Below are positions 1 through 4,940 of a stretch of 5,498 bases of DNA, one piece after another. The stretch covers positions 1 to 5,498 of the forward strand of contig JARBUP010000200.1 of assembly GCA_029239575.1 (NCBI GenBank). The letters run 5' to 3'. Below the pieces are notes generated by a model. It was not told the origin of the DNA. It worked only from the letters and a program-made list of their open reading frames with translations, and did no database searches. Source of the DNA: Bacillota bacterium. GTDB taxonomy: Bacteria > Bacillota > Clostridia > Tissierellales > Sedimentibacteraceae. The first letter of the stretch is position 1. Every line of letters begins with the position of its first letter. The position numbers and the translations under genes were made by a program.

Positions 1-100
1 GGATATGATAAAATAACACTTCTGAAATAACTTCAGGTTTTCCTGATAATACAGAAAATACCAATCCAAGAAATATTAATCCAAACCAAACTATTTTCAT
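1..100 (-). CDS. SpmA-like (spore maturation / nucleoside recognition family) membrane protein, N-terminal 33 codons only
   Basis: The reading frame starts at the ATG at 100 and stays open to the left edge, so only the first 33 residues are visible. They begin MKIVWFGLIFLGLVFSVLSG and continue with KPEVISEVLFYHI. A hydrophobic first membrane helix (about residues 3-18) is followed by a Ser-Gly-Lys turn and a short amphipathic stretch. This matches the usual N-terminus of spore maturation protein A and related Gate-domain proteins: a Trp-Phe near the start, a Gly-rich helix, then a (T/S)G(K/R) turn. In spore formers SpmA works with SpmB, a membrane pair needed for normal spore-core dehydration; spmB often follows spmA and would lie outside the window. 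The start is supported by an AAAGGATG Shine-Dalgarno at 106-113. The family call rests on a short segment and is moderate; another small membrane protein is possible. Confidence 0.55.
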   Translation of the reverse strand, partial: MKIVWFGLIFLGLVFSVLSGKPEVISEVLFYHI

Positions 101-105
101 GTGAT

Positions 106-140
106 CATCCTTTCTTTTTAAAAATATTAGATTAATTATA
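106..140 (-). promoter_or_regulatory. Candidate promoter -10 and RBS of the SpmA-like gene
   Basis: On the minus strand there is a perfect TATAAT at 140-135, and about 22 bases further on an AAAGGATG Shine-Dalgarno at 113-106, ending 5 bases before the ATG at 100. No good -35 box sits 16-18 bases upstream (ACTGCA is the best), so the promoter may be weak, activated, or read by another sigma factor. A 10-bp perfect palindrome TGCATATGCA (152-161) lies between the -35 and -10 positions. No clear sporulation-sigma consensus was found by eye. Confidence 0.4.
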
Positions 141-176
141 GTTTTTAATTGTGCATATGCAGTTGTGTTTGAATTG

Positions 177-331
177 CTAACCATTTCTTTTGCTCTAAGG
201 TTAATCAAAGTTTGACGCGCAGTCTCATTCACAAATTTATCCGCTCACTATCGTTCGCATAAATTTGGAATTCGTTGCGTTTGACCTACCAACCATTTTT
301 TTCTCCCTACGGTCGAAAAAATGGGGTTAGG
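177..331. repeat. Structured intergenic block with direct and inverted repeats, possibly a dispersed repeat element
   Basis: This block looks less AT-biased than its surroundings and is packed with symmetry. A 9-bp perfect inverted repeat CAAATTTAT (232-240) / ATAAATTTG (259-267) encloses 18 bases. A second one, CCATTTTTT (293-301) / AAAAAATGG (316-324), encloses 14 bases. Both loops carry related sequence of the form CTC-(A/C)-CTA followed by TCG. Flanking the first hairpin in direct orientation are GTTTGAC at 210-216 and 279-285, and an imperfect 24-base repeat at 177-200 and 289-312 (18 of 24 identical by eye). No convincing gene lies here; a 19-codon minus frame (296-237) is discussed among the findings. 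The pattern resembles short palindromic intergenic repeats scattered in many bacterial genomes. One copy cannot prove dispersal. Confidence 0.5.
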
Positions 332-333
332 GC

Positions 334-371
334 ATAAATAAAACGAACATATATTAAATCATATGTTCGTT
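334..371 (-). terminator. Rho-independent terminator of the CNNM/CBS gene
   Basis: A perfect 11-bp stem AACGAACATAT (342-352) / ATATGTTCGTT (361-371) has an 8-base loop. Read on the minus strand it is followed by TTTTATTTAT, a good U-tract. It lies 40 bases past the stop codon of the gene ending at 411, and separates that gene from the SpmA-like gene on the same strand. Confidence 0.8.
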
Positions 372-410
372 CTCATATATAAATACAATATTTATTTGTA
401 AATTACTGAG

Positions 411-1649
411 TTAAATTTTTTCAACGCATATTTCTAATACTCTGTTTGCTTCAGCTTTTGTAACAGTAATATCTAAATTTTTAAATATTATTTTTCCACC
501 TTCATCTGGAATTTCTTCAAAAATCATTGTTAACCAGCCATTTACTGTTGTAACATCTAACTTTTCGTCAACTTCAACTCCAAATAAATCAAGCATATCA
601 TCAATATCAGCATTGCAAGAAATAAGGTATTTATCATCATCTATTTTTTTAAACCACTCTATTACTTCATCATGTTCATCCCATATTTCACCAACAAGCT
701 CTTCTATTATATCCTCCATTGTTACAAGGCCTGAAGTACCACCGTACTCATCTATAACAATCGCCATATGGGCTTTAGAACGCTGTAAATCTTTTAGCAG
801 TTCAGAAATTTTTTTATTTTGGGTTACATATAAAACATTAGAAATAAGTTTTTCAAATTCTTTTTCTTTTCTATTTATTGCTTGGTAAAAATCTTTTTCG
901 TGAATTACTCCTACAATTTGATCTATATTATCTTGATATACAGGAAGTCTTGAATATCCACTCATTAGAAATTTTTCTTTAATTTCTTCAAAAGTATCTT
1001 CCATATCAATAGCTTCAATATCAATTCTTGGTGTATAAATATCTTCAACAACAACTTCATTAAATTCTATTGCAGATCTAATTAAATCACTTTCGCTTTT
1101 GTTAATATAACCTTCGTTTTCTACTTCATTAAGCATTGTCATCAATTCATCTTCTTTTACGTTTGGCTGCATTTCAGATTTATATAATTTATTAATAATA
1201 TTTTTAAATTGTGCTAAAAATAAATTTAAAGGTTTAAAAATAATTATAAAAAAGCTTATCATTGGTGCTGAAAACATAACATAATTATCAGGTGATTTTC
1301 TTGCAATATTTTTTGGCAATACTTCAGCAAATATTAATATTATAAACATCATAATTACGGATGAACTTATTAATCCCACATTTCCATAATGTTTAATAAA
1401 AATAAATGCGGCTAACGAAGTAGCTGCAACATTTACAATATTATTACCTATAATTATAGTTGACATTAAGTTTTCAAAATCATCCTCTAATTTCAAAACT
1501 AAATTTGCTTTTTTATTTCCTGATGCTGCTAAATTTTTAATACGAATTTTATTAAAAGAATCAAATGCTGTTTCCGTTGCTGAAAAATAAGCTGATGCAA
1601 TTATTAAAAAACTTAATATAATGACCTGACTTATCCCGTCACTTTCCAT
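411..1649 (-). CDS. CNNM/CBS/CorC-HlyC domain membrane protein (hemolysin C / CorC family, putative Mg2+/divalent-cation exporter)
   Basis: This is a complete 412-residue protein of normal family length. Residues 1-190 form the CNNM (DUF21) membrane domain. Signature stretches are FSATETAFDS (22-31), GNNIVNVAATS (68-78) and FAEVLPKNIARK (107-118), with helices near 7-23, 62-85, 92-110 and 125-145. Residues about 203-325 are a pair of CBS domains, with GYSRLPVY at 231-238 and the family hallmark IDEYGGTSGLVTMEDIIEEL at 299-318, followed by VGEIWDEHDE. Residues about 335-412 are the C-terminal CorC/HlyC transporter-associated domain (NGWLTMIFEEIPDEGG, 370-385). Characterised relatives (CorC, CNNM) export Mg2+ with the CBS pair as an ATP/Mg sensor; others were named hemolysins on weak evidence. 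The substrate here is inferred. The ATG at 1649 is preceded by AGGAG at 1662-1666, 12 bases away. It appears monocistronic, with its own promoter and terminator. Confidence 0.93.
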   Translation of the reverse strand: MESDGISQVIILSFLIIASAYFSATETAFDSFNKIRIKNLAASGNKKANLVLKLEDDFENLMSTIIIGNNIVNVAATSLAAFIFIKHYGNVGLISSSVIMMFIILIFAEVLPKNIARKSPDNYVMFSAPMISFFIIIFKPLNLFLAQFKNIINKLYKSEMQPNVKEDELMTMLNEVENEGYINKSESDLIRSAIEFNEVVVEDIYTPRIDIEAIDMEDTFEEIKEKFLMSGYSRLPVYQDNIDQIVGVIHEKDFYQAINRKEKEFEKLISNVLYVTQNKKISELLKDLQRSKAHMAIVIDEYGGTSGLVTMEDIIEELVGEIWDEHDEVIEWFKKIDDDKYLISCNADIDDMLDLFGVEVDEKLDVTTVNGWLTMIFEEIPDEGGKIIFKNLDITVTKAEANRVLEICVEKI

Positions 1650-1686
1650 TATTATATAACACTCCTATTTTTATTTATGTATATAT

Positions 1687-1715
1687 AGTATATGTAATTT
1701 TCTTATTGTTGTCAA
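1687..1715 (-). promoter_or_regulatory. Sigma-A promoter of the CNNM/CBS gene
   Basis: On the minus strand a perfect -35 TTGACA (1715-1710) is separated by exactly 17 bases from a -10 TATACT (1692-1687), one mismatch from consensus. Transcription would start near 1680, giving a leader of about 30 bases carrying AGGAG at 1666-1662. This is the best promoter match in the window and suggests constitutive housekeeping expression. Confidence 0.85.
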
Positions 1716-1799
1716 TTACTTTGTAGTTTATTAATACCTTTATGGCAAATTATAGTAAAAAATTATGAACACTCTTTTTAAGGTTAAGTCAAACTAACG

Positions 1800-1814
1800 T
1801 TGAAAACGTATGCT
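1800..1814. promoter_or_regulatory. Candidate catabolite-responsive element (CcpA cre site)
   Basis: TTGAAAACGTATGCT fits every position of the Gram-positive cre consensus WTGNAANCGNWNNCW, recalled from the Bacillus literature. It is centred roughly 70 bases upstream of the expected transcription start of the glycosyltransferase gene. Upstream cre sites at about this distance are associated with activation by CcpA in some genes, whereas sites over or downstream of the promoter repress. It is over 100 bases upstream of the divergent CNNM/CBS promoter, so an effect there is less likely. An ACGTT/AACGT symmetry (1797-1809) overlaps it. The match is to a short consensus, so chance is possible. 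Confidence 0.4.
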
Positions 1815-1845
1815 ATAAATTTAATAAAACTTAAGAATTTGTTAA

Positions 1846-1873
1846 TTGTTTTATTAAAAAATAATGCTATACT
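1846..1873 (+). promoter_or_regulatory. Candidate extended -10 promoter of the glycosyltransferase gene
   Basis: TATACT at 1868-1873 is preceded by TGC, making an extended -10 (TGn) box. The best -35 is TTGTTT at 1846-1851, with a 16-base spacer. The TG extension commonly compensates for a weak -35. The start would be near 1880, leaving a leader of about 42 bases. Confidence 0.6.
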
Positions 1874-1909
1874 ACGAAGAGAATAAAACGAAAAGATTAA
1901 GAAACAATT

Positions 1910-1924
1910 GGAGGTTTAAAATTG
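1910..1924 (+). promoter_or_regulatory. RBS that fixes a TTG start codon
   Basis: GGAGG at 1910-1914 lies 7 bases before TTG at 1922-1924. The next in-frame ATG is far inside the protein, after the first membrane helix and into the catalytic domain, so TTG is the only start that keeps the N-terminal helix and has a ribosome binding site. Use of TTG may moderate translation. Confidence 0.85.
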
Positions 1925-3184
1925 TTATCATTTATAAAAACATTTAATTTAATTATATTGTTAGTATTTACATTATTTTACTTATACCAAGCGTATTTTG
2001 TGTTCATAGCGCTTTTTGCGAAAAAAAGAGAATTAAACTGTAATACACAACATAAGTATGCAGTTGTAATAGCAGCACGAAATGAAAGTGCAGTAATAAG
2101 TCACTTAATTAAAAGTATTAAAAAACAAAAATACCCTACTGAATTAGTAGATATATTCGTTGTAGCAGATAATTGTACTGATAATACAGCAGATATAGCA
2201 AGAGAATCTGGAGCTACTGTTATCGAAAGATTTAACAAACAACAAGTTGGTAAAGGATATGCTTTAGATTATGCTTTAAAAATTATTAAAAATGAATATT
2301 CAGATTCTAAATATGAAGGTTATTTTGTTTTTGACGCTGATAATTTATTGGATGAAAACTTTATAGCTGAAATGAATAAAGTATTTGATAATGGTTATAA
2401 AGTATTAACTTGTTATAGAAACTCAAAAAATTATGATACAAACTGGATTTCAGCAGGATATTCATTATGGTTTTTAAGAGAAGCTAAATTTCTTAACAAT
2501 TCAAGAATGATGTTAAAAACAGGTTGTGCTATTTCTGGTACTGGTTTCTTAGTTCATGATGATATTATCAATAAAAACGGCGGATGGAAACATCACTTAT
2601 TAACAGAAGATATTGAATTTTCTATAGATTGCGCAATAAACGGTGAATTAATAGGTTATTGTGACAAAGCAGTATTATATGATGAACAACCATATATATT
2701 TGAACAATCATGGAATCAAAGATTAAGATGGGCTAAAGGATTTTATCAAGTTTTCGGTAAATACGGTAAAGATTTATTTATAAATTTATTTAAAAATAAA
2801 AACTTTAGTTGTTATGATATGTTAATGACTGTAATGCCTTGTTTAATATTATCATTAGCAAGCGCCATGGTTAATTTAGCTTTCTTAACAGTTGGTTTAT
2901 TGAATATAGAAATATCACCTATGATTATTGAAGAAACATCAAAAGCAATAATTATGGCTGGTGTTAACTCATATTTAGTATTATTTGCAATAGGTGCATT
3001 AACAACAATAACAGAATGGAAACAAATAAATTCAACAACATTTAAAAAGATTATGTATTTATTTACTTTCCCAATATTCATATTCACATATATACCTATT
3101 TCAATAGTTGCATTATTTAAGAAAATTGAATGGAAACCAATCACTCATAGCATAACAAAAACAATTGAAGAAGTTAGACAATAA
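1922..3184 (+). CDS. Membrane-anchored family 2 glycosyltransferase (processive, GlcNAc-transferase/BcsA-like)
   Basis: This is a complete 420-residue protein starting at TTG. An N-terminal membrane helix (about 8-33) leads into a GT-A fold catalytic domain. It has YAVVIAARNES (46-56), the nucleotide-binding VVADNCTDNTAD (80-91, Asp83), the metal-binding DxD as FDADN (Asp138, Asp140), the catalytic-base region LLTEDIEF (Asp230) and the QxxRW motif as QRLRW (266-270). DxD, TED and QxxRW together are the hallmark of processive inverting GT2 enzymes such as cellulose, hyaluronan and poly-GlcNAc synthases. Three or so C-terminal helices (about 300-328, 342-362, 377-398) would form the export channel, and the tail KIEWKPITH resembles clostridial relatives. 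The enzyme probably uses a UDP-sugar at the inner membrane to extend a surface polysaccharide or glycolipid. Donor and product cannot be told. No polysaccharide operon partners are adjacent, which is odd for a synthase. Confidence 0.9.
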   Translation: MLSFIKTFNLIILLVFTLFYLYQAYFVFIALFAKKRELNCNTQHKYAVVIAARNESAVISHLIKSIKKQKYPTELVDIFVVADNCTDNTADIARESGATVIERFNKQQVGKGYALDYALKIIKNEYSDSKYEGYFVFDADNLLDENFIAEMNKVFDNGYKVLTCYRNSKNYDTNWISAGYSLWFLREAKFLNNSRMMLKTGCAISGTGFLVHDDIINKNGGWKHHLLTEDIEFSIDCAINGELIGYCDKAVLYDEQPYIFEQSWNQRLRWAKGFYQVFGKYGKDLFINLFKNKNFSCYDMLMTVMPCLILSLASAMVNLAFLTVGLLNIEISPMIIEETSKAIIMAGVNSYLVLFAIGALTTITEWKQINSTTFKKIMYLFTFPIFIFTYIPISIVALFKKIEWKPITHSITKTIEEVRQ

Positions 3185-3207
3185 TATAAATTCTTTAAAT
3201 TAAAGTG

Positions 3208-3256
3208 CACCCTAAATGTTAGAAAAACAAACTAACATTTAGGGTGATTTTATTTT
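3208..3256 (+). terminator. Strong rho-independent terminator of the glycosyltransferase gene
   Basis: A perfect 15-bp stem CACCCTAAATGTTAG (3208-3222) / CTAACATTTAGGGTG (3232-3246) with a 9-base A-rich loop is followed by ATTTTATTTT (3247-3256). It begins 24 bases after the stop codon. The 5' side of the loop is A-rich rather than the flank, so it should work mainly on the plus strand. Confidence 0.92.
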
Positions 3257-3309
3257 GGCAAAATAATTATAAAATATTGAGATTCATAAATAGACATATT
3301 CTAATTTAA

Positions 3310-3435
3310 TTACCATTCATTAGTTTCCTGATACAAAACCACCTCATTTAATCTACCAAGTTTATCATATAAATAATATTTAAGTTGAGTTCGTAAAAGT
3401 ACAACTATTCGGCGGTTTAGTTTAAAGACAAAATT
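3310..3435 (-). other. Gene-like open fragment with no start codon (possible pseudogene remnant)
   Basis: The minus strand is open for 41 sense codons before a TAA at 3312-3310, and a TAA lies just upstream of 3435. The translation includes LNRRIVVLLRTQ, then LKYYLYDKLGRLNEVVLYQ and ends in ETNEW. It reads like a natural protein C-terminus, with mixed charge and hydrophobicity. It contains a YDxxGRL string like that of YD/RHS repeats, though a 7-residue match is weak. No ATG, GTG or TTG with a ribosome binding site precedes it, so it is not an intact gene. It could be the last piece of a decayed gene, or chance in non-coding DNA. The rest of 3257-3530 holds no other coding signal I can see. 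Confidence 0.2.
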
Positions 3436-3468
3436 TTAAAATTATACTACAATGAATTTGTCTTGAAG
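3421..3468 (+). promoter_or_regulatory. Candidate promoter region of yjiH inside a long inverted repeat
   Basis: A -10 like TATACT lies at 3443-3448, with only a weak -35 (TTTAAA, 3421-3426, 16-base spacer). It sits between the arms of an imperfect inverted repeat: TTTAAAGACAAA (3421-3432) against TTTGTCTTGAAG (3457-3468), where 10 of 12 positions are complementary and one more is a G-T pair. An alternative promoter is TTGTCT (3458-3463), 17 bases, TATGAA (3481-3486). The arms could be operator half-sites about 36 bp apart, or form a hairpin if transcribed from further upstream. There is no U-tract, so it is not a terminator. Confidence 0.35.
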
Positions 3469-3481
3469 TAATAAACGGGAT

Positions 3482-3501
3482 ATGAAATCGTTTTGCAAAA
3501 C
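3482..3501. promoter_or_regulatory. Palindromic operator-like site in the yjiH leader
   Basis: GTTTTGCAAAAC (3490-3501) is a perfect 12-bp palindrome, placed between the promoter candidates and the AGGAGG of yjiH at 3517-3522, where a repressor would block transcription. The overlapping ATGAAATCG plus TTTTGCA resembles a cre site, but has one extra base between the two halves. Clostridial CcpA sites with variable spacing have been described, so a CcpA link is possible but unproven. Confidence 0.3.
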
Positions 3502-3530
3502 AAAAACAATCATTTTAGGAGGAAAAAATT

Positions 3531-4841
3531 ATGGATATTAAAATGGAAAGAAAATTTGATGGAATAAAAACTTTTAAATTTATTCTCTACGCTTTGTTTG
3601 GTATTTTTATGTTTTTCGTAACAATTACAGTTAATGGTTTAAATTCAATACCATTGGACCATATTGTAAATGCAATTAAAAAAATACCTTATTTCGGGCC
3701 AGTATATGCTGGAATAATTGTAACTGTGGGAGGAGTTATTCCTTTTATTAACAAAACATGGAATAAAAGCACATCATCAACTGTATTTTCACTATTGAAA
3801 TTATTAGGTATCGTATTTGTATTTATGGGGATTTTTAATGTAGGTCCTGCGTTATTGATGGAAGCAGATGTAATTCCATTTATTTATAATAAAATAGTTA
3901 TTTCAGTAACTACAATAGTTCCAATTGGTTCCATATTCCTTGCATTTTTAGTTAATTACGGATTAATGGAATATATAGGCGTATTTATGCAACCTGTAAT
4001 GCAACCTCTTTGGAAAACTCCAGGCAGATCTGCAATAGATGCAGTAGCATCATTTGTTGGTAGCTATTCATTAGCGCTATTAATAACAAACAGAGTTTAT
4101 AAAGAAGGAAAATATACGGGCAAAGAATCAGCAATAATTGCAACAGGATTTTCAACAGTATCAGCTACATTCATGGTTATAGTAGCAAAAACTTTAGGTA
4201 TCATGGAACATTGGCTGTTATATTTCTGGCTAACATTAGTAGTTACATTTATAGTTACTGCTGTAACAGGAAGGATTTATCCTTTGAGCAAAAAACCTGA
4301 TACTTATTATGATGGACAAAAAGGTGATCCTGAAAAGTTAGTTACTGGAAACAGATTTAAATTAGCATATGAAGAAGGTATGGCTGCTTTTGACAAAGCT
4401 CCTACTGTTATGGAAAGCATTGTAGATAATTTAAAAGATGGTATAAATCTTGCGCTTGCCATAGGACCAACACTTATGTCAGTTGGTGTATTAGGTATAC
4501 TTTTAGCTAAACATACACCTATATTTGATATAGTAGGATACATTTATTACCCTTTCACATTGTTAACTCAAGTTCCAGAGCCATTGCTTGCAGCTAAAGC
4601 CAGCGCTTTAAGCATTGCAGAAATGTTTTTACCATCGTTGATTGTTACAGAAGCACCTATTATAACTAAATTTACAATTGCTGTAGTGAGCGTTTCAGAA
4701 ATATTGTTTTTCTCTGCATCAATACCTTGTATGATGGCGACAGAAATTCCGCTTTCTATGAAAGATTATTTATTGATTTGGGTGGAAAGAGTTATATTGA
4801 CAATTTTATTTACAGTACCTGTATTACATTTTATATTTTAA
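3531..4841 (+). CDS. yjiH: YjiH family multi-spanning membrane protein (nucleoside recognition / Gate domain)
   Basis: This is a complete 436-residue integral membrane protein with an ATG start and an ideal AGGAGG (3517-3522), 8 bases upstream. About ten hydrophobic segments are visible, near 15-36, 56-74, 86-104, 122-142, 168-186, 200-222, 227-247, 305-326, 380-400 and 412-435. A cytoplasmic-looking polar loop spans about 250-300. The central Gate domain includes PGRSAIDAVASFVGSYSLAL (164-183), TNRVYKEGKYTGKESAIIAT (186-205) and GFSTVSATFMVIVAKTLG (206-223), all highly characteristic of the YjiH family. Members are presumed transporters; in E. coli the split homologues yjiG and yjiH neighbour iadA (isoaspartyl dipeptidase), which hints at peptide or amino-acid-related substrates, but no substrate is established to my knowledge. 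Here no peptidase is adjacent. The gene stands alone and converges on a response regulator. Confidence 0.9.
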   Translation: MDIKMERKFDGIKTFKFILYALFGIFMFFVTITVNGLNSIPLDHIVNAIKKIPYFGPVYAGIIVTVGGVIPFINKTWNKSTSSTVFSLLKLLGIVFVFMGIFNVGPALLMEADVIPFIYNKIVISVTTIVPIGSIFLAFLVNYGLMEYIGVFMQPVMQPLWKTPGRSAIDAVASFVGSYSLALLITNRVYKEGKYTGKESAIIATGFSTVSATFMVIVAKTLGIMEHWLLYFWLTLVVTFIVTAVTGRIYPLSKKPDTYYDGQKGDPEKLVTGNRFKLAYEEGMAAFDKAPTVMESIVDNLKDGINLALAIGPTLMSVGVLGILLAKHTPIFDIVGYIYYPFTLLTQVPEPLLAAKASALSIAEMFLPSLIVTEAPIITKFTIAVVSVSEILFFSASIPCMMATEIPLSMKDYLLIWVERVILTILFTVPVLHFIF

Positions 4842-4857
4842 AATATAGATTCATATT

Positions 4858-4901
4858 AAAAAAGAACCTCTTATAACATATTTTATGTTATAAGAGGTTC
4901 T
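4858..4901 (-). terminator. Shared hairpin terminator between convergent yjiH and the response regulator gene
   Basis: A perfect 18-bp stem AGAACCTCTTATAACATA (4863-4880) / TATGTTATAAGAGGTTCT (4884-4901) has a 3-base TTT loop. Read on the minus strand it is followed by TTTTT, giving a canonical terminator 40 bases past the regulator stop codon. On the plus strand it lies 21 bases after the yjiH stop and is followed by the weaker CTTAATTTAAAT. It therefore probably serves both genes, and more strongly the regulator. The stem is unusually long and perfect. Confidence 0.85.
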
Positions 4902-4940
4902 CTTAATTTAAATACATAAAGTTTTCGTTGTATATTGCAC

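Noticed and set aside
613..888. 91-codon open frame on the plus strand
   Set aside because: It lies antisense within the CBS region of the well-supported CNNM/CBS gene; its Ser-rich low-complexity translation is typical of a shadow frame.
1777..1799. Similarity between TAAGGTTAAGTCAAAC and the edge of the 177-331 block (TAAGGTTAATCAAAG)
   Set aside because: Only about 15 bases of AT-rich sequence agree, with a gap; without further copies this is likely chance.
2812..3144. 110-codon open frame on the minus strand
   Set aside because: It is antisense to the C-terminal membrane helices of the glycosyltransferase and has no promoter, ribosome binding site or family signature.
3257..3530. Riboswitch, tRNA or CRISPR in the long intergenic stretch
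   Set aside because: No tRNA cloverleaf, repeat-spacer periodicity or recognisable aptamer core was seen; only the inverted repeats listed are present.
4307..4543. 78-codon open frame on the minus strand
   Set aside because: It is antisense to yjiH, with no signal of its own.
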